Shown here piece after piece: positions 53,500 through 62,915 of a stretch of 64,000 bases of DNA. How positions within the stretch are numbered: the stretch's first letter is position 1; each line of letters opens with the position of its first letter. Location of the stretch: the NCBI GenBank assembly GCA_009838465.1, contig VXRN01000003.1, positions 43,996 to 107,995 on the forward strand, written 5' to 3'. Position numbers and translations under genes: made by a program. The notes under the pieces are model-generated. The model did not search any database. It was given only the letters and a program-made list of their open reading frames with translations, and was not told the DNA's origin. Origin of the DNA: Dehalococcoidia bacterium (GTDB taxonomy: Bacteria; Chloroflexota; Dehalococcoidia; Lucifugimonadales; UBA1123).

Positions 53500-53913
53500 C
53501 TAGCTCGAACCGCCGTATATCCGACTATGCTCCCGCAGAGTGCAATTGTCCATTACCACTGACATTCCGGCATTGCACGCCCTCGCTGCCGCGTCCTCAT
53601 TCACGACCCCGTCCTGCATCCAGATGAATCTCGCCCCCGCCTCGATTGCGTCCTCTACCACTGGCGGAACCTGGCTCGAACGCCTGAAGATATCCACCAT
53701 GTCAACCCGCTCCGGTATCGAAACGATGTCAGGGTAGCTCTTCATCCCCAAAACCTCTTCGACCGCCGGATTCACCGGAATCACCTTGTAGCCCTGTTCC
53801 ATCAGGTACTTGGCGACGTAATGGCTCGGGCGACTGGGACGCGGCGACATTCCGACCACTGCTATCGTCTTCGACTCCCTTAGCTGAACCTCTACGTCAC
53901 TTTGGTATCCCAT
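53500..53913 (-). CDS. CoA-binding domain protein (YccU-like)
   Basis: A 137-residue single Rossmann-type CoA-binding domain. AVVGMSPRPSRPSHYVAKYL is the nucleotide loop. GYKVIPVNPAVEEVLGMKSYPDI, then VDMVDIFRRSSQVPPVVEDAI and FIWMQDGVVNEDAAARACNAG, follow the family order. The role is unknown; probably binds CoA or another nucleotide. Confidence 0.92.
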   Translation of the reverse strand: MGYQSDVEVQLRESKTIAVVGMSPRPSRPSHYVAKYLMEQGYKVIPVNPAVEEVLGMKSYPDIVSIPERVDMVDIFRRSSQVPPVVEDAIEAGARFIWMQDGVVNEDAAARACNAGMSVVMDNCTLREHSRIYGGSS

Positions 53914-54081
53914 CGCGTATCTCTCCTAGATTGATCGCCGATGCCCTGACTCAATGGCATTCTAGCGTAGAACCTAATAAAATGCAGTGACTTGATCCCA
54001 GTGGAAGATACCTACGCGCAGCAAGCGCCATTCCCCTTTCGGATTGCCCCCTATGAATCATAGTTGCGCTGAACGGCAAAA

Positions 54082-55893
54082 GTGCTAGAGGAATTTCTGC
54101 TCCAGGACTTCGCGGTCATTATGACGGTCGCCGGGGTGGCGCTGGTCCTATTCAGGTTCGTCAACCAGCCCCCGGTGCTCGGATACCTTGTCGCGGGAAT
54201 CTTGGTCGGACCATTCACTTTGCCTCTGGTCGGTATATCTTCCCCGATTCATTCACACGAGACGATCAAGACACTGGCTGAACTTGGCCTCTCGATACTG
54301 CTGTTCGCAATCGGCCTGGAATTCGGCTGGCGGCGCATCCGCATGCTCGGACTTCCCATTCTCGTGATGGGCGTTATAGAGATATCTTTCATGATCGCGC
54401 TCGGATACCAGTTGGGTCGCCTGCTCGGATGGACCGGAGTCGAATCGGTGTTTCTTGGTGCGGCCGTCTGCATCAGTAGTTCAGCCATAATCCTCAAGAT
54501 GCTCCGTGACACCGGGGCGCTTTTCTCCACTCACGGAAGACTGATTGTTGGCCTACTCGTAGTCCAGGACTTCGCAGCGGTCATCCTGCTTAGTATTCTG
54601 TCGGGTGTGCCGTCTGCCGACGCCAGTCGCTTTTCCGACCTTTGGCCGCTCCTCGGCAAACTGCTGCTCTTTCTGATGTCCGTGCTGATTCTGGGTGGCG
54701 TCCTCGCTCCCCGCCTAATCAGGCGAGTGGGACGCTTCCACTCCCCCGAAATGCTCCTGGTCGTCGGACTCGCGCTCTGCTTTGGCCTTGCGCTCGTCGC
54801 CGACAGCCTCGGACTCTCGGCCGCAGCCGGCGCGTTCATCATTGGCGCCGTTCTCGGCGACGCGGACTACTCCGAAGACCTGGTTCGCAACATGGCCCCC
54901 GTCCGAGACGTATTCGCTGCGCTCTTCTTCGTCTCCATAGGAATGTTGATAGACATCTCTCAAGCGGGAGTATTCATACTGCCCGCCCTGATAGTTACGT
55001 TGGTCTTTATATTCGGCAAGACCTTCATTGACACGGTAGCCACCCTGCTCGCCGGACATATCGGAAACACGCCCGCTCGCGTGGGATTCGGAATGCCGCA
55101 AATGGGCGAGTTTTCACTCGCAATGGTTAAAGAGGGAAGCGACCACGGCGCCGTAGGCACGTTCATGTACCCGGTTATGGCTATTTCCGTTGCGCTCACC
55201 TCCCTTGTTTATCCAATCATCTTCAGGTCGGCTGATAGATTCACAGGATTCCTGTCAAGCCTTTCCCCGCTTTTCGTCAAGAGGTCCGTATTTCTGGCTT
55301 CCAATTGGATGGAATCCGTGAGAGTGGCTTTCAACCTCGCTGACTCCGTGGGTGACCAGATCAGGGACTCCGCAAAGGTGATTGTGGCCAATTCTGGAGT
55401 TGTCGTAGTCTTGATAGCCGTCGGTACTTTCGCACTCAGCTATGCGGAACCGCTCTCTGGCCTGTTGGGCCTCGGAGAACGTTTCATTGGTCTCGCGGTT
55501 ACGATTCTTGTGGTTGTCTTTTCGGTTCCTCCTGGGATATTCATATGGCGAGCGCTTAGAAGAATGATTGACGCCGTTGCCGACGTTCTACTTGGAGAAG
55601 GTTATTTCTTCGGCGCTGCCTGGGCCTTGACCCTGCGCGCTATATTGAGGGACGCGTTCCTGTTCGCATTGATAGTTCTACTTGCAGCCTTCAGTATTCC
55701 GTTCCTGTCGGGCCTACTCTCTCTTGGCAGTTTCGTTGCCCCGGTTCCGATCCTGATATTCATTGCTATCGTCGCGGGAGCCTGGAGGCTCGTCTTTCGC
55801 CTGCACAGGTCCATGGAGAATGCCTTTAGGTTCGCCTTTCTCGATAGTTCCGACGAAGAGTCGCACGATTCCGAGGAACTCACTACCAGATAG
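54082..55893 (+). CDS. Cation:proton antiporter of the CPA2 family
   Basis: A 603-residue membrane protein. The first 390 residues are a Na+/H+-exchanger domain of about 12-13 helices with GYLVAGILVGPF, LLFAIGLEF and SAAAGAFIIGAVLGD. The rest has four or five more helices and no RCK (TrkA-N) domain, unlike KefB/KefC. It exports Na+ or K+ in exchange for H+ or the reverse. GTG 54082 is the likely start. Confidence 0.88.
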   Translation: MLEEFLLQDFAVIMTVAGVALVLFRFVNQPPVLGYLVAGILVGPFTLPLVGISSPIHSHETIKTLAELGLSILLFAIGLEFGWRRIRMLGLPILVMGVIEISFMIALGYQLGRLLGWTGVESVFLGAAVCISSSAIILKMLRDTGALFSTHGRLIVGLLVVQDFAAVILLSILSGVPSADASRFSDLWPLLGKLLLFLMSVLILGGVLAPRLIRRVGRFHSPEMLLVVGLALCFGLALVADSLGLSAAAGAFIIGAVLGDADYSEDLVRNMAPVRDVFAALFFVSIGMLIDISQAGVFILPALIVTLVFIFGKTFIDTVATLLAGHIGNTPARVGFGMPQMGEFSLAMVKEGSDHGAVGTFMYPVMAISVALTSLVYPIIFRSADRFTGFLSSLSPLFVKRSVFLASNWMESVRVAFNLADSVGDQIRDSAKVIVANSGVVVVLIAVGTFALSYAEPLSGLLGLGERFIGLAVTILVVVFSVPPGIFIWRALRRMIDAVADVLLGEGYFFGAAWALTLRAILRDAFLFALIVLLAAFSIPFLSGLLSLGSFVAPVPILIFIAIVAGAWRLVFRLHRSMENAFRFAFLDSSDEESHDSEELTTR

Positions 55894-55978
55894 CGGGATA
55901 GTCGTCGTGACTCTGGATACTGTTGCTAATAAAGAATCAGGCTGGCATACTGAGTTATCATTAGCTTAGGAGAGGGGT

Positions 55979-57802
55979 TTGAATCGCCGATTCAAACTGG
56001 GGAGATCAGCGAGACAGCAGGTAAAGGGTGTATCCGGTTCGGCTCGGCTCAGGGCCCGTCCGCCCAGACGCCGCTTTCTATCCACATTGATCCGTACCAG
56101 GCGCATAGGTAGAAGCGCTGGCCGGGTCGCCGCCGACACCGTTTCAGGAACGATAAAGGCGGCTGACGAGATCAGCGGAGAGGCTTCGGTGTTCGTTCGA
56201 GACGCCGTCATTGGCGTGATCGAAGGAACCAGCCGGGTTGCGAAGGTGTCGAGGCCGGTCGTCCGGGAAGTTGCGTCCGCCGCTGTCATAAGTTCCACCG
56301 AACTGGGCGCCAGCACGCCTGATTCCATCAGGCAGGCTATCGAAGGGGCCATTGTAGGAGCCTCGAGAGTCGGAGTAAGCAACCGCAGGGCCAGCGCTCA
56401 AGCTTCCGAGGGTATCATAGATGCCGTTCATGACCTCGGAGTTGACTTCACGGAAATCGTGTCCCCGGCGATTCACGGCGTAATTACTGGTGTGCTCGCC
56501 ACGTCGGGAAACCTGTTCGAGGCCACACGGGAGACCGCCCGAGCCCTAATCAAGAGCGGGGCTGAATCGAACCAGGATGCGGCTGAAGCCGCTGGAATCA
56601 TCGTAGGTGAGGCCATTCGAGCTACCCAGCTGTACAATGTAGGAACCAGTGACGCCGTCATGGGCGCCGCGAGAGGCTGTGTAGAGGCCGCGTACGACAT
56701 TGATCGTCCGACGGGAGAGCATGTAAGAGTGGCGTTGCTGGCCCTGGTGGACGCGCCCCTGAACCTTCTTGCCCCACCCATCAGAAGATCTGTGTCTAGG
56801 GCCATCTCAGACCTTACTGACGAATTGAGGGCCCGACCCCAGTTCTGGCGTGGCGTGGCGCTTTGGCGGGCCGCCAAGCTATTGATGAGAGTCGGGGGAA
56901 TAGATTCGGGCGCCGCTCTGGCATACTACACATTGCTGGCTTTCTTCCCTCTTACCGCCCTGTTCGTATTGGGTTTCTCTGCGTTTCTCAACCCCGACAC
57001 GGTGCGTAGCATTGCAACTGAAGTATTCACCTTCTACTTCCCCGGTGCGGAGCAGTTTCTTTCCCATACGATAGATCACCTTTACGCTCAGCAACTGCTC
57101 GCGAGTATCCTGTCCATCGGAGCCATAGCTATCGGCGCGTTAGGACTCTTCGTGGCCGCCAACAGGGGCGTCAACAGACTCTTTGGACGCCCTCCCAAGA
57201 GGCTCTACGGGACCACCATCTCTACCGTGGCGATATCATCGCTGGCTGTCATCCTGTTTTTGGGTTCCATGGGATTCACGGCGGTGTTTCAGGCAGTCCT
57301 ACGCCTGTACGACCGCATCCCGATAGTAGGTTCTCCGATAACCACAGTTCTACTGCCAATCGCCACCGTAATCTCGGCAGTGGTCCCCATGTTCATCGCG
57401 GGGATTGTGTTCGTCGTCGTTCTGAAGCGGTTCCCGAATCAGCCAATTGAGTGGAGCGACGCCACTTTTGGAGGGCTTGTTACGGTCGTGCTTTTCGAGA
57501 TCGCTAAGTATATTTTCTTCTTCGTGAACCTATTCAGTCAACGAGACTTGCTATACGGTCCCATTTCGTCTGTCGTACTCGTTCTCATTTGGTCTCACGT
57601 GGCCGGAATGATATTTCTGTACGGCGCGGCGATTACCAAGCAATCTTCCGATTTGAGACCCAGGATACTGACAATACAAGCCGAAGAGGCTTCCACGGAG
57701 GCACGCGAAACGAGACGTCAGGAGAACATCGCGCTTGGCCGCTCTCCGTGGCGCGACGATGATGGCGGCTGGAGCCCAACCGATACCAGGTGGGGAGACT
57801 AG
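55979..57802 (+). CDS. BrkB/YihY-family membrane protein with N-terminal 22-residue repeat domain
   Basis: A 607-residue protein. Residues 290-565 are the YihY/BrkB membrane domain of six helices (AALAYYTLLAFFPLTALFVLGF ... VLVLIWSHVAGMIFLYGAAI). Residues 50-242 are about nine tandem 22-residue units with the pattern A-x-x-G-x-I-x-G-A. The column-8 G or A recurs at residues 57, 79, 101, 123, 145, 167 and 189, exactly 22 apart. Such hendecad-type repeats form long or membrane-surface helices. TTG 55979, after GGAGAGG, is the start. Function unknown; it was once miscalled ribonuclease BN. Confidence 0.85.
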   Translation: MNRRFKLGRSARQQVKGVSGSARLRARPPRRRFLSTLIRTRRIGRSAGRVAADTVSGTIKAADEISGEASVFVRDAVIGVIEGTSRVAKVSRPVVREVASAAVISSTELGASTPDSIRQAIEGAIVGASRVGVSNRRASAQASEGIIDAVHDLGVDFTEIVSPAIHGVITGVLATSGNLFEATRETARALIKSGAESNQDAAEAAGIIVGEAIRATQLYNVGTSDAVMGAARGCVEAAYDIDRPTGEHVRVALLALVDAPLNLLAPPIRRSVSRAISDLTDELRARPQFWRGVALWRAAKLLMRVGGIDSGAALAYYTLLAFFPLTALFVLGFSAFLNPDTVRSIATEVFTFYFPGAEQFLSHTIDHLYAQQLLASILSIGAIAIGALGLFVAANRGVNRLFGRPPKRLYGTTISTVAISSLAVILFLGSMGFTAVFQAVLRLYDRIPIVGSPITTVLLPIATVISAVVPMFIAGIVFVVVLKRFPNQPIEWSDATFGGLVTVVLFEIAKYIFFFVNLFSQRDLLYGPISSVVLVLIWSHVAGMIFLYGAAITKQSSDLRPRILTIQAEEASTEARETRRQENIALGRSPWRDDDGGWSPTDTRWGD

Positions 57803-57833
57803 CTGACCGCTACGGCTCCCGGCATAGGGCTGC

Positions 57834-59096
57834 CTATCGCGCGACCGCCACCTGCGGCGTTGGAGTCTTCGCCTGCGTCAGCGACAGGGCTCCCACCGCG
57901 AACATTACCGCCACCGTAGCGAACACGAACTCGTAGCTTCCGGTTATGTCGTAGGACAGACCTGCCAGTATTGGCCCTATCCCGAATGAAATCATTGACG
58001 ACATATTGATGATGCCCATGATGCTGCCGTAGTTACGGATTCCGAAGGCGTCCTGCACCACTATCTGGAACAGCGCTCCGAACGCGCCGTTGAAATAGCC
58101 GAACAGCGGCACCGATATCCACATTATCAGCGGCGAACCCGCCCATATCATCACCGTTACGAACGTCGCTTGTCCCAGCAGATTGATTATCAGCGTGTAT
58201 CGTGCCGAAATCCTTTCGGCGAGAAAGCCCATGACGAATTTGCCTACCATGCCCATGATGGCGAACACGCTGAGCGCGGTGGTCGCGACTGCGAGCGACA
58301 CCCCCTGGTCAACCAGGTGGGTGATTATCTGCGGCAATATCGCCGAGTATGTGAATGTGCCCATGACGATGGACAGCATGATGGCATAGAATGCCTTGCT
58401 TCTGAGCGCGTCGCGCACAGACACGCCGCCGATGATCTGGGAGACGCTTCTGTCGCCCGGCGCGCTGTCTAGCTGGTCGCCCAACTCAGAGACCGACGGG
58501 AAGTCTCGCACCGCCGCCAGGGTGTAAAATACCAATAGAACACTCATCACCCCGAGCGCGACGTACGCTTCCTGCCACGAGGCCAGCGTCAGGATCCCTC
58601 CCAGCATCGGGGGCACTATGAGCCCCCCAAAGTTGTTGCCCATCGCGGTAATCCCCATGACCCGACCGCGTGTCCGGTGAAACCACAGTCCAACCAGCTT
58701 TCCCGCGGGCAACATCGAGGCGCCTGTGTACCCGGCGTACTGAAGGAGGCTGAGAGCGTACCAGTGCCAGAGTTCGGTCATGAATGGGCGAAGAAGGAAC
58801 CCGACGGCCGTAAGAGCAAGCGAAATCGTAATCACGTGCTTCGTGCCGTACTTGTCCATGATACGGCCCAGGATCGGCGCGATCAGGCTGCCGACCGCCG
58901 TGAACGATAACGATGCGCTTATCTGGGAGCGGGTCCAGCCGAACGTATCCTCCAACGGCTCGATGAAGATGCCGAACCCGTACTGTCCGGCCCCGGTGCC
59001 GATGGCCGCCGCGAGAAATGGTACGGATACAACCCACCACCCTCGGTATATCGAAGGTATCGCCACTCTTTTGGTCAAGTTCAAGCTGATAGGCAC
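57834..59096 (-). CDS. Major facilitator superfamily transporter
   Basis: A 420-residue transporter of 12 helices. The start IYRGWWVVSVPFLAAAIGTG and the loop 2-3 motif GRIMDKYGTKHV are those of the monocarboxylate/oxalate-formate (OFA-like) MFS branch. GTG 59096 is the most plausible start; the frame runs on upstream into the divergent gene without a membrane-protein character. The substrate is probably a small organic anion, unproven. Confidence 0.85.
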   Translation of the reverse strand: MPISLNLTKRVAIPSIYRGWWVVSVPFLAAAIGTGAGQYGFGIFIEPLEDTFGWTRSQISASLSFTAVGSLIAPILGRIMDKYGTKHVITISLALTAVGFLLRPFMTELWHWYALSLLQYAGYTGASMLPAGKLVGLWFHRTRGRVMGITAMGNNFGGLIVPPMLGGILTLASWQEAYVALGVMSVLLVFYTLAAVRDFPSVSELGDQLDSAPGDRSVSQIIGGVSVRDALRSKAFYAIMLSIVMGTFTYSAILPQIITHLVDQGVSLAVATTALSVFAIMGMVGKFVMGFLAERISARYTLIINLLGQATFVTVMIWAGSPLIMWISVPLFGYFNGAFGALFQIVVQDAFGIRNYGSIMGIINMSSMISFGIGPILAGLSYDITGSYEFVFATVAVMFAVGALSLTQAKTPTPQVAVAR

Positions 59097-59225
59097 CGGT
59101 TCTCTAGGGGGTTGAGACAGTATATACAATTCCCAGTGAATTTCGTATAAACTTGCGCTTGTAATCGGGACGGCTCCCGCTGGAAAGCACGTTCGATGGC
59201 ATACGAGCCGAGACAGGAGAACACC

Positions 59226-61025
59226 ATGGCGAACTTCACAACACGACCCGTAGTCATGAGCGCGAGAGGCGTGGTTACCTCTGGCCACTACTTGGTCACC
59301 TCCGTCGGATTCCAGATGCTCGCGCGTGGCGGAAATGCCATAGACGCCGCCGCCGCGATGGGCATCTGCGAAACCCTGCTCGAACCCCAGTCCTGCGGCA
59401 TCGGAGGCGAGGTCCCCACCCTTATCTACTCGGCAAGGGAGGGTAAGACCTACTCGATCTCGGGTATGGGATGGTCTCCCGCCGCCTTCACTATAGACTG
59501 GTGCCGCGAGAACGGCATAGACCTGATACCCGGCGACGGCTACCTGCCCGCCTGCGTTCCCGCCGTCGTGGGAACCTGGACGACCGCGCTCGCTCGCTTC
59601 GGCACGATGAGCTTTGCCGAGATTGCGCAGCCCACGATTGACTTCGCCGAGAATGGCTTCCCTGTGTACGAGCGCTTCAGTCAAACCCTCGCAGACAGCT
59701 ACGCCAAGTTCACCGAACTCTACCCGACGACCGGCGAGATATATTACGCTAACGGCGGCGTTCCTGAGGTCGGCGAACTAATCCGCAACCCCGACTTCGG
59801 CGCGATGCTGCGCTCCCTCTGCTCCGCCGAAAAGCAGGCCAAAGTCAGGGGCCGTGTCGCAGGAATCGAGGCCGCCCGAGACGAGTACTACAAGGGCGGC
59901 GTCGCTGAGAAGATAGTCGAGTTCATCAATGACAACCCGGTCGAGGACGCCAGCGGCGTCGTCCACAAGGGCCTGATGGCTCTGGACGACCTCGCCGAGT
60001 GGGACGCGACCGTCGAGGAACCCGTCACTCTGGAGTACGGGGATTTGGACGTCCACAAGTGCTCCTCTTGGACGCAGGGGCCAACTTTCCTCCAGCACCT
60101 CGCTATCCTGAGAACGATGAACGCACCGTCGCTCGGTCACAACACCACCGACTACCTGCACGGCTGGATAGAGTCCGCCAAACTCGCCTTCGCCGACCGC
60201 GAGGCCTATTACGGCGACCCCAATTTCGACGACGTTCCCCTGGATGAGTTGCTGTCCTACGGGTACGCCGAGACGAGGGCGTCCCAGATTGGCGAATACG
60301 CCTCCCATGACCTGCGTCCGGGCGATGTTGGAGCCGGTGTTCCCGGGTACACCGCCATCGGCGTGGCCGACGACAACCGCGCCGCTCTCGGCGTAGAGGC
60401 GCGCGAGGTGCGAGACCTCGGTCTGGGCCACGCCCACATCGGTGACACAACTCACCTGGATGCCATGGACGCCGAGGGCAACATGGTCGCCGCCACTCCC
60501 AGCGGCGGCTGGCTGGGAACCTCCCCGGTAATCAAGGGACTCGGATTCCCTCTAGGCACGCGCGGCCAGATGTTTTACCTCAACTCCAACCGTCCCAACG
60601 CGCTAGAGCCGCGCAAGCGTCCCCGCGCCACGCTGACGCCTACGATGGTCACCCGCAACGGGGAGCCGTACATGGCCTTCGGCACTCCCGGCGGCGACTC
60701 CCAGGAGCAGTGGACGATCCAGTTCTTCATGAACCACGTGGATTTCGGCATGAATCTCCAGGAAGCGCTCGACGCCCCGACAGTCCATACCACTCACTTC
60801 CCATCGTCCTTTTACCCCCGGGCCGCCTTCCCTGCTCGCGTCGTAGCTGAGTCCCGTATCCCGTCCGATGTCCTGGGAGAACTCGAACGCCGCGGCCACG
60901 AGATTGAGCGGACCGACGCCTGGGCGAACGGCAAGGTCATGGGCATCCGCTGGCACGCCGACAAGGGAGTCATCGCCGGAGCCGCCTCTGCCAAGAACAA
61001 CATCGGATACGCAATGGCGCTTTAG
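59226..61025 (+). CDS. Gamma-glutamyltransferase family protein
   Basis: A 599-residue Ntn-hydrolase precursor. The autoprocessing Thr lies in GDTTHLDAMDAEGN (second Thr region), with the downstream PSGGWLG oxyanion segment and RKRPRATLTPTM. It splits gamma-glutamyl or related amide bonds, for example in glutathione. There is no N-terminal signal peptide, so it is probably cytosolic. ATG 59226, with CAGGAG upstream, is preferred over 59196. Confidence 0.92.
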   Translation: MANFTTRPVVMSARGVVTSGHYLVTSVGFQMLARGGNAIDAAAAMGICETLLEPQSCGIGGEVPTLIYSAREGKTYSISGMGWSPAAFTIDWCRENGIDLIPGDGYLPACVPAVVGTWTTALARFGTMSFAEIAQPTIDFAENGFPVYERFSQTLADSYAKFTELYPTTGEIYYANGGVPEVGELIRNPDFGAMLRSLCSAEKQAKVRGRVAGIEAARDEYYKGGVAEKIVEFINDNPVEDASGVVHKGLMALDDLAEWDATVEEPVTLEYGDLDVHKCSSWTQGPTFLQHLAILRTMNAPSLGHNTTDYLHGWIESAKLAFADREAYYGDPNFDDVPLDELLSYGYAETRASQIGEYASHDLRPGDVGAGVPGYTAIGVADDNRAALGVEAREVRDLGLGHAHIGDTTHLDAMDAEGNMVAATPSGGWLGTSPVIKGLGFPLGTRGQMFYLNSNRPNALEPRKRPRATLTPTMVTRNGEPYMAFGTPGGDSQEQWTIQFFMNHVDFGMNLQEALDAPTVHTTHFPSSFYPRAAFPARVVAESRIPSDVLGELERRGHEIERTDAWANGKVMGIRWHADKGVIAGAASAKNNIGYAMAL

Positions 61026-61130
61026 GCCAACGCTCCGGCTCAGTGTATGCGGGAGCCGGTGAAGATGCAGGTGGAATCGTCGCTGAACTTGGGTCTGTGC
61101 ATAAATTCAATTGATATGTCGGAAGAGGAC

Positions 61131-61235
61131 ACCAGATTCGGAAACAGGTGACCAGTTTCTGGTGGAAAACTGATACCAGTATTTTGGGGAAACTGGTCTG
61201 ATTCAACCAGTTTCCGACCAGTTTAGATCAGTTTT
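61131..61235. repeat. Phased ACCAGTTT array
   Basis: ACCAGTTT at 61151, 61206 and 61217; near copies at 61131 (ACCAGATT), 61175 (ACCAGTAT) and 61228 (ATCAGTTT); reverse copies at 61190 (AAACTGGT) and 61166 (AAAACTGAT). The last three direct sites are 11 bases apart. GGAAACTGGT (61188) and ACCAGTTTCC (61206) form a perfect 10-bp inverted repeat with an 8-base centre. Non-coding. Probably protein-binding sites; role unknown. Confidence 0.75.
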
Positions 61236-61612
61236 CGCCGTTCATGGGCGTTTCTGGTGTGCCCGGTTGTCTGGCATATACGCTCGTTTATAGTGCAATT
61301 GCTCCCCGCCGCGTCCTGTGTGCTTGGGCCGCATGAATTGATTATAGCACATGACAGAACCTTTGTGCCATAGCGTTTAAGTAGTCTCACGCTTCTACCG
61401 ACACTCTCGTGCCTGCGAACACCTAGACCCCGCAGAGCTTTACGAGTCGCCGTTCTGCCGCCAAGCACATGCCCCTCTCATTACTCGGATGTACGAAGAT
61501 GGCTTGAACGTATTAGCGACTGACCCGAGCCTATCCTATTGACTGCCCATTAGAACGCAGCCCTCTGCTAACATGGGTCAGCATAGACTAGAAGGTATTT
61601 AGTCGTAGACAC
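61236..61612. other. Non-coding stretch upstream of tRNA-Ile
   Basis: I see no gene in it. An 81-codon minus frame overlaps most of it (61223-61468) but shows no recognisable domain, and TATAAT on the minus strand near 61335 could be a promoter element. It may be decayed sequence. Confidence 0.5.
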
Positions 61613-61689
61613 TGGTGGGCCATCCTGGACTCGAACCAAGGACCTCAGTCTCATCAGGACTGCGCTCTAACCGTCTGAGTTAATGGCCC
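61613..61689 (-). tRNA. tRNA-Ile(GAT), copy A (complete)
   Basis: On the minus strand, GGGCCAT pairs with ATGGCCC, the anticodon arm is CAGTC-CTGATGA-GACTG (anticodon GAT), and the T-arm holds GGTTCGAGTCC. The D-loop reads GGTTAGAGC. CCA is encoded at 61613-61615. It is the first of four related sequences at the right end of the window. Confidence 0.93.
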
Positions 61690-61764
61690 ACTTTCGCGGG
61701 TATGATGGGACGGGTTCTTCCCATGAAAGATTGCAGCTTAGTCATGGCGAACTGCTATTACTCG

Positions 61765-62292
61765 CTAAACGCTCTTGAGGAAAATGACCATATGTTCCTC
61801 GTCAAGGTACTCTCCGCCTACGAATAGTGCCCTTGGGTTAGTGCCGCAGGAGACGAATCCGAGAGAGGCGTAGAGTTCTCTGGCTTGCTTGTTGCGAGTT
61901 ACCACGGCAAGCTCAACCTGTCCAAGTCCTGGAAGTGACTTGGCAAGTTCAAGGGCATGGGTCAGAATATTCTTTCCGATGCCCTTTCCCTGGTCTTCGG
62001 ATCGGACATACATACCCCAGATGTGACCTCGGTGCTGCTCTTTCTCCCCTGTTAATCTGCGGAATCCCACCACGCCTATCAAATCTTCTTGGCGATAAGC
62101 GCCAAGCGTGAAGTTGTTCGGAGACTCTGCGGTCAGGCGGAGGCGTTCCGCTACGAATTCCAAGGAGTATGCGCTCTCGCGCTCGTAGGTGGAACCGAAT
62201 GCATCAGGGTGTTCTTTTAGGGCCCTGAGACGCAGGTTTTGAAAGTCAAGTGCGTCGTTATCGTTGAGTGTGCGGATTGTTATGGCTGCCAT
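61765..62292 (-). CDS. GNAT-family N-acetyltransferase
   Basis: A 175-residue acetyl-CoA-dependent transferase. The acetyl-CoA pyrophosphate loop is VRSEDQGKGIGKNILTHAL, with VTRNKQARELYASLGFVSCG at the C-terminus. The target amine is unknown. ATG 62292 gives the standard domain start; the frame is open to 62424. It lies between tRNA-Ile copy A and fragment B, so it may be cargo of the same repeat-bounded region. Confidence 0.9.
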   Translation of the reverse strand: MAAITIRTLNDNDALDFQNLRLRALKEHPDAFGSTYERESAYSLEFVAERLRLTAESPNNFTLGAYRQEDLIGVVGFRRLTGEKEQHRGHIWGMYVRSEDQGKGIGKNILTHALELAKSLPGLGQVELAVVTRNKQARELYASLGFVSCGTNPRALFVGGEYLDEEHMVIFLKSV

Positions 62293-62521
62293 TTTGTGTG
62301 GTCGCCCTTCATCTGTGTGCTCCTTGTGTCTTCCGATGTATAGAGGTCGCCCTTCAAGTCTTGTGAATTTGCTATGAGAGATTCCTACCCGTGTAGTTCC
62401 AACCCCGTCCGTATGTTTCACCATCTGCTACCCAGTAAAATCGCCGTCTTCCATGTTAGCCTGGGCTTAACTACAGTGCGAAACTAACCGCAATACCGAA
62501 GGATCTCAATTTTATGCAATC

Positions 62522-62571
62522 TGGAGGGCTATCCCAGACTCGAACCAGGGACCTCAGTCTAATAAAGACTG
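62522..62571 (-). repeat. tRNA-Ile 3'-half fragment B
   Basis: On the minus strand it matches the anticodon loop, anticodon 3' stem, variable loop, T-arm and acceptor 3' strand of tRNA-Ile with about 6 changes in 46 bases, and keeps CCA (62522-62524). It ends abruptly at the anticodon arm; the 5' half is absent. The most diverged copy. It lies just upstream of higB. Confidence 0.85.
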
Positions 62572-62573
62572 TT

Positions 62574-62596
62574 TATTATAGCATGGACACCATGCT
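62574..62596 (+). promoter_or_regulatory. Probable higBA promoter and operator
   Basis: TATTAT (62574-62579) is a plausible -10 box, immediately followed by the perfect palindrome AGCATGG-ACA-CCATGCT (62580-62596) 11 bases before higB. This fits autorepression by HigA. Confidence 0.6.
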
Positions 62597-62607
62597 ACTC
62601 TGCTACT

Positions 62608-62901
62608 ATGATCGTGTTGTTCAAGCACAGTGGAACCGTGGATGTCTTCAACGGACGCGCCACCCGAACGGCCCGGCGGATATGTCCTCAGACGACATGG
62701 GGAGTAGCGCGGAGAAAGCTAGACCAGCTCGATTCGGCTACCGTTTTGGGCGATCTTCGCGTACCTCCGGGCAATCGGCTTGAGCGGTTGGCTGGTGACC
62801 GAAGCGGGGAATACAGCATTCGCGTCAACGATCAGTATCGTATCTGCTTCGTATGGACGGACACGGGTCCCGCCGGAGTCGAGATAGCCGACTATCATTA
62901 A
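62608..62901 (+). CDS. higB: HigB-family toxin (RelE/ParE fold)
   Basis: A 97-residue HigB-like mRNA interferase toxin. ARRKLDQLDSA, LRVPPGNRLERLAGDRSGEYSIRVNDQYRICFVW and VEIADYH form the family pattern. It is immediately followed by its HigA antitoxin (14-base gap), toxin first as is typical for hig loci. It lies between tRNA fragments B and C. Confidence 0.92.
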   Translation: MIVLFKHSGTVDVFNGRATRTARRICPQTTWGVARRKLDQLDSATVLGDLRVPPGNRLERLAGDRSGEYSIRVNDQYRICFVWTDTGPAGVEIADYH

Positions 62902-62915
62902 CCAGGAGACTCAGT

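Noticed and set aside
61223..61468. 81-codon minus-strand frame
   Set aside because: Arg-rich, unrecognised, overlaps the ACCAGTTT array. A faint resemblance to HNH-type endonuclease N-termini was too weak to report.
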